From Calidithermus roseus (GTDB lineage Bacteria; Deinococcota; Deinococci; Deinococcales; Thermaceae): a stretch of DNA of 32,382 nt. How positions within the stretch are numbered: the first letter of the stretch is position 1; each line of letters opens with the position of its first letter. The translations under genes were made by a program, and so were the position numbers. The notes below the pieces were generated by a model. It worked only from the letters and a program-made list of their open reading frames with translations, searched no databases and had not been told where the DNA came from. Shown here piece after piece: positions 21,992-32,277 of this stretch. The stretch lies in contig NZ_QWLA01000041.1 in the NCBI RefSeq assembly GCF_003574095.1, forward strand, positions 1-32,382, read 5' to 3'.

Positions 21992-22748
21992 ACGAACCTC
22001 CTTTGTCTTGCAAAGCGGGCTGTGGCTTGGAGGCGGGCGCGGGGTGGGGCACCGCAGGCGGGGTGGCCCGCAGGGGGCGCTTGCGCCGCAGCCAGATCAC
22101 GATCTGCCAGGGCCGCCACAAGTAGCCCAGTGGCACGGTGACGATGTGGATGAGCCGGGAGAAGGGAAACACCGCTACCAGCAGCCAGAAGTTGAAGACG
22201 TGAAACTGGATCCAGAAGGGCAGGTCAGCGACGAGTTCGGGGCGCGGCTGAAGAGTGAAGAGGCTCCAGAGGTAGGGGGTGAACACCGCCGGGAACCAGT
22301 AGGAGCCAAAGCGATAGGCGCTGGCGGTGATGATGCCGGTAATGATGGAGACCAGCAGCAGCAACAGCACCACGTAGTCCATGGGCGTGGAGACCACCCG
22401 TATGCGGGCCTCGCTGAGGCGGCGGGCCAGCAGGATCCATACCCCCACGCCCGCCCACAGCGCCAGCGCCAGGCCGGTGATCTCCAGCAGGTACAACCGC
22501 AGGGGTACCGCGCTCCACAACAGCAGACCCTTGGGCAGCAACACCGCTAGCAGGTGGGCGCCCAGAATCAGCACCAGCCCCCAGTGCATAGCGGTGGAGC
22601 CGAAGTAGAGCTTGCGCGACTCGAGCAACTGGCTCGACTGGGCCGAGACCGAGAAAGGCCGCCCGCGCATGCGCAGAATGCTCACCACCACCGCCAGCGC
22701 GAGGGCGACGTAGGGGAAAACCAGAAACAGCAGGGTATTCCAGTTCAT
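21978..22748 (-). CDS. narI: Respiratory nitrate reductase gamma subunit (cytochrome b)
   Basis: A 256-residue membrane subunit that oxidises quinol and passes electrons through two b haems to NarH. Five membrane helices are visible (about residues 5-25, 50-70, 85-107, 124-146, 180-203). Histidines at the positions expected for the haem ligands of the E. coli protein are present: H55 (AMHWGL), H65 (GAHLL), H183 (QFHVFN) and H201 (LIHIVTVP). The C-terminal tail is longer and Pro/Lys-rich. The ATG has GGAGGAGG upstream and overlaps the narJ stop as ATGA. It is followed without gap by the transporters, as in Thermus nar operons. Confidence 0.96.
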   Translation of the reverse strand: MNWNTLLFLVFPYVALALAVVVSILRMRGRPFSVSAQSSQLLESRKLYFGSTAMHWGLVLILGAHLLAVLLPKGLLLWSAVPLRLYLLEITGLALALWAGVGVWILLARRLSEARIRVVSTPMDYVVLLLLLVSIITGIITASAYRFGSYWFPAVFTPYLWSLFTLQPRPELVADLPFWIQFHVFNFWLLVAVFPFSRLIHIVTVPLGYLWRPWQIVIWLRRKRPLRATPPAVPHPAPASKPQPALQDKGGSYGSD

Positions 22749-23329
22749 CGGATACCTCCTCCGGGGGAGGATTGAGCGCCAAGGGAGGGCCAGGGGCTGC
22801 GCTGCGCCTGGTCCTGGGCCTTGGCTTTAGGAAGCTCCCGCACGGCCTGCCGCACCGCCTCGAGCAGGTGCAGGTAGGGGTTGTCCGGTTCCATGGTCTT
22901 GAGGGTCTTGCACATCGCCGCGAGCGCGGGCTCCAGCAGCTCCATCAGCTCCGGCAGGGGTTCGGGAGCGAGGGCCAGGTAGTTCAGCACCACCGCCAGG
23001 TGGTCGGGCAGTTCGCCGCGCAGCTCGAGGCCCAGCCCCTGCATCTCGCGGTTGAGCGCGGCCATGAAGGCCCCGCGGCGGTAGTCCTCGCCGTAGACCG
23101 CGAAGCCTACGTAGGGGGCGAAAAGCGGCGAGAGGTCGAGGGTGCGGGTGTGCAGTTCCTCGCGCTCGGAGAGCTTGAGCTGCGAGACGGCCTTGAGGAA
23201 GCGCTCGAGGTGGAGCTTGGCCGGGGTATAGGGCAGGGAGTGGGTCTGCTCCCACAGGACGCCCAGGCTGCCCTGGCGCGGGTACTCGAAGGCCAGCGCG
23301 AGGGTCTTGAGGGTGGGGTTGGGGTTCAT
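22745..23329 (-). CDS. narJ: Nitrate reductase assembly chaperone NarJ
   Basis: A 194-residue all-helical protein of the NarJ/TorD chaperone superfamily, which binds apo-NarG and directs molybdenum-cofactor and Fe-S insertion before membrane attachment. Family features are LALAFEYPRQGSLGVLWEQ at the start, REELHTRTLDLSPLFAPYVG in the middle with the characteristic YVGFAVYGEDYRRGAFMAAL, and LPDHLAVVLNYLAL, the helix that carries the PDH(L) motif. Its start is nine bases after narH with GAGGTGA as ribosome binding site, and its stop overlaps narI. The C-terminal 20 residues are a Pro/Gly/Ser tail not expected to be structured. Confidence 0.93.
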   Translation of the reverse strand: MNPNPTLKTLALAFEYPRQGSLGVLWEQTHSLPYTPAKLHLERFLKAVSQLKLSEREELHTRTLDLSPLFAPYVGFAVYGEDYRRGAFMAALNREMQGLGLELRGELPDHLAVVLNYLALAPEPLPELMELLEPALAAMCKTLKTMEPDNPYLHLLEAVRQAVRELPKAKAQDQAQRSPWPSLGAQSSPGGGIR

Positions 23330-23338
23330 GCCGTCACC

Positions 23339-24850
23339 TCACTCGCCCCGCCGGGGGGGCTGGATGTAGCCCAGGCCCACCTCGCCCTTGTGGGCCAGCG
23401 GGTCGTTGTAGAGCTCGGCTGCCGCCTCGCGGTGGTAGGGCGGGATCACGAAGCGCTCCTCGAGGGTGGGCAGGGTGGTGAGCCGGTAGATGGCCTCGGC
23501 TTCCTCCAGGTTGGTCCCGGCGGCCTCGAGCAGCGCCAGCGTCTGGGCATCGACCTCCCCGTACACGCTCTGGCGGCGCTTGAGGATGCGCACGGCCAGC
23601 ATCTTCTTGAGGATGGGCTCGATGAGCGCGACGTTCCCGGCGGCGAACATGTTGGCGAGGTACTCCAGCGGCAACCGGGCCTTGTCCAGGTTCTCGAAAA
23701 GCTCGAAGTCCATGCGCTCGGGCGGCAGGTCGAGCTTGATCAGGCCGCGCTCGAGGGTGCTGACGATGGGCGAGAGCGGGGGGATGTAGAACATCATCGC
23801 CACCGTGCGGTACTCGGGGTGCAGCGGCAGGGCCAGCTTCCACAGCTTGACGAACTTGTAGGCCGGGGAGTTCTGGGCGGCCTTGATCCACTCGTCGTCG
23901 AGGCCCCCCTCCTTGGCGGCGGCGATCACGGCGGGGTCGAAGGGGTCGAGGATGGCCTCGCGCTGGGCTTCGACCAGTCGCTCCTCCGGGGCGCTGGCGG
24001 CGGCGTAGATCTTGTCGGCGTCGTAGAGCAGCACCCCCATGTAGCGGATGCGGCCCACGCAGCTATGGGCGCAGGCCGGGGCCTGGCCGGTCTCGAGGCG
24101 CGGGAAGCAGAGGATGCACTTCTCGCTCTTGCCCGTAGACCAGTTGTAGTAGACCTTCTTGTAGGGGCAGGCCGCCACGCACATGCGCCAGGCTTTGCAC
24201 TTGTTCTCGTTGACCAGCACCACCCCGTCTTCGGCGCGCTTGTAGATGGCCCCGCTGGGGCAGGCCGCCACGCAGGCGGGGTTGAGGCAGTGGTTGCAGA
24301 TGCGCGGCAGGTAGTTGAAGACCACCCGCTCGATCTCGTGCATCTGGGCCTGGATGTCAGGGTCTACGCCCTCCCAGTTGGGGTCGTTCTTGGCGTAGAG
24401 GTTGCTTCCGCCCAGGTCGTCATCCCAGCTCGGGCCGGCTTGGATCTGGATGGGCTCGCCGGTGACCATCGAGATGGGGATGGCGGTGGGCTGGTCGTTG
24501 CCCTCGGGGGCGTTGAAGAGGTCCTGGTAACGGAAGGTGTAGGGCTCGTAGTAGTCGTCGAGGGTGGGCAGGGCGGGGTTGAAGAACAGCCTGGAGAGCC
24601 CCCGCGCCCTCGAGTGCAGGCGCAGCTCGAGCTCGCCGTTCTTCCCCAGCTCCCAGCCGCCCTGGAAGCGCTCCTGCTCCTCCCAGCCGGTGGGGTAGCC
24701 CGCGCCGGGGCGGGTTTCGACGTTGTTCCACCACATGTACTCGGTGCCCTTGCGGTCGGTCCAGAGGTTCTTGCAGGCCACTGAACAGGTGTGGCAGCCG
24801 ATGCACTTGTCGAGGTGGAAGAGCATGCTCATGTGGGCTCGAACGTTCAT
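23339..24850 (-). CDS. narH: Respiratory nitrate reductase beta subunit (Fe-S)
   Basis: A 503-residue electron-transfer subunit with four Fe-S clusters that relays electrons from NarI haems to NarG. Cys groups are CIGCHTCSVAC (16-26), CNHCLNPACVAAC (185-197), CKAWRMCVAAC (218-228) and C245, C248, C260, C264. The CKAW motif, with Trp at the usual second-Cys position, marks the 3Fe-4S cluster, as in other NarH proteins. The later part contains YNDPLAHKGEVGLGYIQPP at the C-terminus. The ATG has AAAGGAG six bases upstream. It is separated from narG by 80 bases that hold a degenerate repeat, the only sizable gap in the operon. Confidence 0.97.
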   Translation of the reverse strand: MNVRAHMSMLFHLDKCIGCHTCSVACKNLWTDRKGTEYMWWNNVETRPGAGYPTGWEEQERFQGGWELGKNGELELRLHSRARGLSRLFFNPALPTLDDYYEPYTFRYQDLFNAPEGNDQPTAIPISMVTGEPIQIQAGPSWDDDLGGSNLYAKNDPNWEGVDPDIQAQMHEIERVVFNYLPRICNHCLNPACVAACPSGAIYKRAEDGVVLVNENKCKAWRMCVAACPYKKVYYNWSTGKSEKCILCFPRLETGQAPACAHSCVGRIRYMGVLLYDADKIYAAASAPEERLVEAQREAILDPFDPAVIAAAKEGGLDDEWIKAAQNSPAYKFVKLWKLALPLHPEYRTVAMMFYIPPLSPIVSTLERGLIKLDLPPERMDFELFENLDKARLPLEYLANMFAAGNVALIEPILKKMLAVRILKRRQSVYGEVDAQTLALLEAAGTNLEEAEAIYRLTTLPTLEERFVIPPYHREAAAELYNDPLAHKGEVGLGYIQPPRRGE

Positions 24851-24861
24851 TTGGTCTCCTT

Positions 24862-24929
24862 TGGCGCCGGCTGATGGCTCATAGCGGGCAGCTTTTGGTC
24901 TTCTTAGCTATGGGCCATCGGCTATCGGC
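24862..24929. repeat. Degenerate GCTATCGGC-type repeats between narG and narH
   Basis: The 80-base gap is filled by irregular units such as GGCTGATGGCTCATAGC and AGCTATGGGCCATCGGCTAT, variants of a (G/C)GCT-AT-GGC theme in direct and inverted order. It can fold weakly and may affect mRNA processing between narG and narH, but the sequence alone does not show this. Similar tracts occur at 3476-3560 and 13464-13495. Confidence 0.45.
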
Positions 24930-24930
24930 A

Positions 24931-28529
<3,599 letters not shown>

Positions 28530-28533
<4 letters not shown>

Positions 28534-29336
28534 GCTCTCCTCCTGCGAAGGCGTTCGGCCAGGCTGGGCCTGCGGCCCATCCAGATCAGGGCCATCACCC
28601 CGAACAGGGCTAATGCGATGGGAACGGCGGCATACCACATGCGCCCGCCGTAAACGGCGCTGGAGTAGCGGGCTTCCTTGCTGGCCTGGGCGAAGAAAGC
28701 GACCAGAGCGGCGATCTCTGCTTCAGTGAGGGGCTTGCCCTTGTAAGCCTCGCGCATCACCGGGAAGGCGATGCTGGAAAGCGTCCCCTTGATGCCCGCC
28801 TCACCCAGCCGCACGTAGAGATTGGTGAGGTCCTTGCCCAAGCTGCCCCCGCCCATCGGGCCGAGGTCGCCCGCGTTGTGGCAGGCCATGCAAGGCGCCC
28901 CACCCTTGGCAAAAGCCTTCTGCCCGACGAAGAGGGCCCGGCCCAGAGCAGCCTGCTCCGCGTCGGGGGCCGGGGATGCGGCGGGTTGGGGCGCGGAGGC
29001 GGGAGCCGGGGCACTTCCCCCAGCCAGGCCCTTCAAATAGCTGGCGATGGCCTTGGCGTCCGCCTCCGAGACCTGGGCCATGGGGGGCATCGTCCCGTTG
29101 TAGGTCTGCCCGGCGACCTCGAGCGGCCCGCTCAAACCTTCGCGGATCACCTTCACCACGTAGGCCTCCTCGGCTACCCGTGGGTTGGCGGCCAGGGGCG
29201 GGAAGGCCCCAGGGATGCCCTGAGCCTGGGCCCCGTGGCAGCCCGCACAGTTGTTCTGGTAGAGGGTTTTGCTGTCCTGGGCCCAGGCCAGGCCCAGCAG
29301 CAAACCCACTGCCAGAGCGAGCAAGGTTTTGTTCAT
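28530..29336 (-). CDS. narC: Dihaem cytochrome c of the nitrate reductase complex (NarC)
   Basis: A 268-residue exported c-type cytochrome. A signal peptide (about residues 1-19, ending LLGLAWAQ) precedes two haem domains: CAGCH (30-34) and CMACH (149-153), separated by an Ala/Pro/Ser-rich linker (107-125). Candidate distal Met ligands lie in GTMPPMAQ and FPVMREA. A single C-terminal helix (about 233-253) and a basic tail anchor it in the membrane. Thermus nar operons begin with such a narC, whose product is needed for NarGHI assembly at the membrane and for electron transfer. The ATG has AGGAGG five bases upstream and overlaps the stop of the preceding small gene as ATGA. Confidence 0.93.
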
Positions 29337-29536
29337 GCCGACCTCCTGCTTTCGTCGTTCTTGTGGGTTTCCAACCACGACATGAGTTCCTCGAGCTCCC
29401 CGAAGGGAATCTCGGCCCCGGTCTTGGCGTCCTTGATCCGGCCTTCCCAGTTGCCGGCCTCGCCTGGCCACAGCAGCACGAGATACACAGGCCCCTGCGC
29501 TCTGGGAAGGTTTCTGGGAGTGGGCTCCTGTGCCAT
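29333..29536 (-). CDS. 67-codon leading ORF of the nar operon
   Basis: A small soluble protein (starts MAQEPTPRN), strand-rich in the middle (GPVYLVLLWPGEAGNWEGRI) then KDAKTGAEIPFGELEELMSW, ending in a charged tail with SRRSA. It is not a recognised Nar component. The ordered pattern and the ATGA coupling to narC argue that it is expressed. The ATG at 29536-29534 lies only eight bases after the candidate -10, so the message would be nearly leaderless; no good ribosome binding site is present, which fits. It could influence NarC translation or nitrate reductase assembly; neither is shown. Confidence 0.6.
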   Translation of the reverse strand: MAQEPTPRNLPRAQGPVYLVLLWPGEAGNWEGRIKDAKTGAEIPFGELEELMSWLETHKNDESRRSA

Positions 29537-29544
29537 ACGCCCCC

Positions 29545-29577
29545 AGATTCCCCCCTGACCCTTACCCCCCACTTACA
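29545..29577 (-). promoter_or_regulatory. Candidate nar operon promoter with tandem GTAA sites
   Basis: On the minus strand TGTAAG (29577-29572) and GGTAAG (29566-29561) are 11 bp apart and GAATCT (29550-29545) starts 10 bp after the second, the same geometry as the hsp20 and fdh-linked promoters. GAATCT is a poor -10 on its own, consistent with dependence on an activator. Initiation would fall at about 29538, giving a leaderless or nearly leaderless transcript. No CRP/FNR-type dyad was seen upstream. Confidence 0.4.
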
Positions 29578-29611
29578 CGCTCGGGACGTTTGACCCACTC
29601 GAGCCATGCAC

Positions 29612-29641
29612 GAAAACGCCCTCGAGGCGGGCTCGAGGGCG
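29612..29641 (-). terminator. Terminator between the cassette array and the nar operon
   Basis: On the minus strand CGCCCTCGAG, loop CCCGC, CTCGAGGGCG (perfect 10-bp stem), then TTTTCGT. It would stop transcripts that leave the gene-cassette array before they enter the nar promoter. The stem is made from two CTCGAG hexamers, the iterated word of this genome. Confidence 0.75.
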
Positions 29642-29754
29642 AACGGGCAAAGCGAACTGTGCCGGAGGGTGGAAGCTCAGGCCGCAGGAATTCAAAGGCT
29701 CGAGAAAGCGGGTGTTCTACGTTCAGGTGGGTGTCATTTTGCTGGGGGCTCGAG

Positions 29755-29802
29755 GCCTAATGCTCCGGTTCAGCCGCAGTCCGCTGCAACCGATTGTTGG
29801 GC
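29755..29802 (-). other. attC-like site closing cassette 2
   Basis: Five bases after the last DUF488 stop, the minus strand reads GCCCAAC (29802-29796), then CGGTTGCAGC (29792-29783), a short loop, GCTGAACCG (29774-29766), and ATTAGGC (29761-29755). The arms pair perfectly except for one extra G in the left arm, the extrahelical base typical of attC sites. At 48 bp it is shorter than usual, and the right box has A in place of the invariant G, so it may be worn or the junction with the host. Host sequence with CTCGAG resumes directly beyond it. Confidence 0.6.
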
Positions 29803-29807
29803 CTCAA

Positions 29808-30245
29808 TCACACGATGTGCACAACCTCGATGTCACCCCAATGCGACTTTAGGTACTCGGCGACGAGACGACGGTGACAGTGATGCGGTTTGTCCTCGCT
29901 GCAGAGCAAGCAGCCGTCCGCGATCAGGGCGGGGTCAATCCTCTTTTCGATTTCCCGCTTGCGCATTAACTCCAGAAACTTCTGCTCGTACACGGCCCAG
30001 TCACCCCTGTTCTTCTTGTACTCATCGAGGATGTCCTGCGTCGGAGCCAGCTCTGGCACGTGGACGTAGTCCATATGGCAAATCTCGCGCAGGAAGAACT
30101 CCAGGTCATTGCGCTTGGCGAACCCCGCCAGCTGCGAAATGTTGTTGAGACGCACGTCTAAGATCCGCTTAGCGCCGGATCGCTTCAGCTTGGTGAAGAA
30201 GGCTTCTGCTGACTTCTTGGTGAACCCAATGGTAAACAGTTTCAT
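29808..30245 (-). CDS. DUF488 family protein (second, short paralogue)
   Basis: A 145-residue DUF488 protein. The family start TIGFTKKSAEAFF, the strand-turn ILDVRLNNISQLAGFAKR and the C-terminal block LLCSEDKPHHCHRRLVAEYL are present; the Cys/Glu and Cys-His-Arg of this block are the family's most conserved residues and look like a catalytic or metal/thiol centre. It is shorter than its neighbour and belongs to a different subgroup, since its first block is GFTKK rather than GHSTH. Its biochemical function is not established. The start ATG overlaps the stop of the upstream DUF488 gene (ATGA), so the pair is translated together. The gene ends five bases before an attC-like site. Confidence 0.85.
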   Translation of the reverse strand: MKLFTIGFTKKSAEAFFTKLKRSGAKRILDVRLNNISQLAGFAKRNDLEFFLREICHMDYVHVPELAPTQDILDEYKKNRGDWAVYEQKFLELMRKREIEKRIDPALIADGCLLCSEDKPHHCHRRLVAEYLKSHWGDIEVVHIV

Positions 30246-30853
30246 GATCGCTCCCGCTCAGCAAAGGTTTCATCCACGTAGGCAATTCTCTCTTCTCGCA
30301 GCTTACAGGCCATGGTCACCAGCTCATCGCGACTGTGGAACAGGTCCATCTGCGGAAGCCCAACCAGATCGAGCAGCCTGGACATAGTCTGGGCCTGCGT
30401 CTCGGTGCTACCGTCGGCGAGGATATGGACGATAGACACACCGCACTGCTCCAAAGCCCGGCTGACCAACAAAGTGCGGTGGCAGTCCAGTGGCTCCTTC
30501 TCCGCGCACATCAGCGCAATGCGATACTTCTGCGCCCCGCTCAGCACACGTTCGATGCCTGCCTTGAAAACCGAAGTCCTGGCCAGGCGATCATAGCGGA
30601 CCTTTCCGCCTTCGTAACAGGAGGGGTCGTCTGATCGAGCGCCCAGTTCCTTGCCAAGGAAGGCGTAAGCAATGCCGCGTTTCTTCAACTCGGCCGAAAG
30701 GGCGTCTTTATTGAACTGCGGGTTATGGCGACTGTACGGGCTGGAGCGAACATCTGCTATGGCGGTAACGCCGTTCCGTTCGAGAAGATCGAGAAACTTC
30801 TCTACTGTGTGGGTGGAATGCCCCACGGTGTAGATGGTGATTGAATCGCTCAT
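30242..30853 (-). CDS. DUF488 family protein (first, long paralogue)
   Basis: A 203-residue DUF488 protein with the classic motifs: YTVGHSTHTVEKFLDLLE at the N-terminus, IADVRSSPYSRHNPQFN (about residues 33-49, with the Asp-Val-Arg and Pro-x-Ser-x3 elements), and LMCAEKEPLDCHRTLLVSRAL (about 113-133). The final 60 residues add a helical segment absent from the shorter paralogue. DUF488 proteins are found in bacterial genomes beside DNA-modification and defence-like genes, but no enzymatic activity is firmly assigned. ATGA overlaps tie it to both the dual-OB gene and the second DUF488 gene. Confidence 0.88.
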   Translation of the reverse strand: MSDSITIYTVGHSTHTVEKFLDLLERNGVTAIADVRSSPYSRHNPQFNKDALSAELKKRGIAYAFLGKELGARSDDPSCYEGGKVRYDRLARTSVFKAGIERVLSGAQKYRIALMCAEKEPLDCHRTLLVSRALEQCGVSIVHILADGSTETQAQTMSRLLDLVGLPQMDLFHSRDELVTMACKLREERIAYVDETFAERERS

Positions 30854-31557
30854 GGCCCTACGCTTTCACGTTGGATAACTGCTGCCACCAGCTTGTATCG
30901 GCACCGCTCACCGTTTTGTTTCTGAAAGAGCTCCCCGAGGCTCACAGTAAGGCAGCATTCGCCGAGCATGTAGGTCCCATCAGCCCGATCCTTGTAGTCG
31001 CGTTCGATAACCGGATCGGTCACCCAAAGCGCATACCGGATTCTACGATACTCAAAGCTAGCCTGCACGCGACGTTTTGGCTTTCCAAAAGCCCCTCCTG
31101 ACTCGAACACCCTTAGTTCCAAGGTGGGGATATGGATTAGGAAGAGGGAGTTCGGCAATGCATCTGCATCGGCTTGAAGAATCTCGTCGTTCGCGCCGTT
31201 GTACGTGCTGCGAGTATTCGCCCACAGGGTCTCCGGATCCTCGACATAACGCAGAAGCTCTGCCCAACCGACCTGACCAACCTTCGTCCAGTAGTAATCA
31301 GGATCGAGCAACCAGTTCTCCTTCTGGCAGCCATGCGGCTGATGCCGGATCAACGGAACATCGATGATGTCGAGCACTCGCGGGTCGCTGCCGTCCTGGT
31401 ACTGGCGCTCGTCTTCGGAGACTTCCTCGGTCGGCCTCGCACTGACGGGCCTGATCCAAGGACCGGGAGCAGATACCAGCACTTCCCGGCCAGCCACGCA
31501 ACGACCGGACATCTTCCTGGAATTGGCGAGGCAAAGTATGCGTTTTACGACAGGCAT
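30850..31557 (-). CDS. Probable dual OB-domain protein (DUF488-associated)
   Basis: A 235-residue protein that starts MPVVKRILCLANSRKMSGRC. I recognise this as the kind of protein annotated as dual OB domain-containing and found beside DUF488 genes: WIRPVSARPTEEVSEDERQY, DIIDVPLIRHQPHGCQKENW and LLDPDYYWTKVGQVGW form the first half. A second beta-rich half includes LFLIHIPTLELRVFE, RVQASFEYRRIRYALWVTDP and CCLTVSLGELF. OB folds usually bind single-stranded nucleic acid, so a recognition role beside the two DUF488 proteins is a reasonable inference. The start ATG has GGAG upstream (GCAGGAGTCGTAA). It is the first gene of the three-gene cassette, 90 bases after the attC site, and overlaps the next gene by four bases. 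Recognition is from memory of the family and would need a profile search. Confidence 0.7.
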   Translation of the reverse strand: MPVVKRILCLANSRKMSGRCVAGREVLVSAPGPWIRPVSARPTEEVSEDERQYQDGSDPRVLDIIDVPLIRHQPHGCQKENWLLDPDYYWTKVGQVGWAELLRYVEDPETLWANTRSTYNGANDEILQADADALPNSLFLIHIPTLELRVFESGGAFGKPKRRVQASFEYRRIRYALWVTDPVIERDYKDRADGTYMLGECCLTVSLGELFQKQNGERCRYKLVAAVIQRESVGP

Positions 31558-31645
31558 TTACGACTCCTGCTGCTCGTCGAATGGGCTATATGCGAGGAAG
31601 AGTGCTTGCGCGAGGTAATTTCTCACTTCACATGCTCCCTTTGAG

Positions 31646-31717
<72 letters not shown>

Positions 31718-31838
31718 GGCGGTGACGGCTGCCGGGATAGCGACGGTGTGACTGCTCGATTGTGAAAAACCACGAACAAAAGGATGAGCTCGGCCGGACG
31801 ATTTGATGCGTGGTCGTCCGCCCGTGGCAGGTAGAGTG

Positions 31839-32108
31839 TCATCGGAGAATGAGTGTGTGCAACTCTTGGACGTGGCGCTCTGGCTTGATATCGGCAGGTA
31901 GGTTCGGCCGCACATACTTCGCGAACCATTCCGCTGCGTCCTTTGCTGATTCCCACACTTCGACGACACGCCAGCCGCCTTCAATCGGATGGCCGTAGTG
32001 CATGATGAATCCAGGCGCGCCCTTGAGGAGGTCTCCGAGAACCCGGATGGTCTCTTCGTAACCTTCGCGCGTCTGTCCAGGGACATCGGCATAAATTGCG
32101 ATAGCCAT
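31839..32108 (-). CDS. ABM-like small protein (ferredoxin-like dimeric fold), cassette gene
   Basis: An 89-residue protein resembling antibiotic-biosynthesis-monooxygenase/YgiN-type dimeric alpha-beta-barrel proteins: IAIYADVPGQTREGYEETI, then LKGAPGFIMHYGHPIEGGW, then VVEVWESAKDAAEWFAKYV, closing with PERHVQELHTLIL. Many such proteins act as small cofactor-free oxygenases or isomerases; the substrate is unknown. Proteins of this type are common among integron cassette genes. The ATG is preceded by AAAGGAGG nine bases upstream. A 121-base non-coding stretch with no visible feature separates its stop from the attC site. Confidence 0.8.
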   Translation of the reverse strand: MAIAIYADVPGQTREGYEETIRVLGDLLKGAPGFIMHYGHPIEGGWRVVEVWESAKDAAEWFAKYVRPNLPADIKPERHVQELHTLILR

Positions 32109-32209
32109 TTGCGTAATCCTCCTTTCTCACTCTAAAACAATCCGAATTTGATGCGATGTGTCAGCGGTCTTTGGATGGCGCACAAATCAAGGTAGATTTT
32201 CACGCTGTT

Positions 32210-32215
32210 ATTTTA
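32210..32215 (-). promoter_or_regulatory. Candidate -10 box of the cassette array
   Basis: TAAAAT on the minus strand lies about 100 bases before the first cassette gene and about 25 bases inside the core GTTGGGC box. It sits within an inverted repeat, TGTTA-TTT-TAACA on the plus strand. No convincing -35 is seen. If used, it would be a promoter carried by the first cassette. Confidence 0.25.
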
Positions 32216-32240
32216 ACACTTTTTGACTTGGAAAGCGCCC

Positions 32241-32247
32241 GCCCAAC
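32241..32247 (-). other. Integron core box (GTTGGGC) at the array's upstream limit
   Basis: The minus-strand GTTGGGC fits the G-TTRRRY recombination core at the place where the first cassette must begin. The preceding minus-strand bases GCCTGAATTACGA resemble the right arm of an attC site, and the matching left arm is missing. It is either an attI site or the right half of an attC site cut by the insertion-sequence gene to its right. The core alone is short, so the call depends on its position relative to the two attC sites. Confidence 0.45.
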
Positions 32248-32277
32248 TCGTAATTCAGGCTTTTATCATAAGCACAT

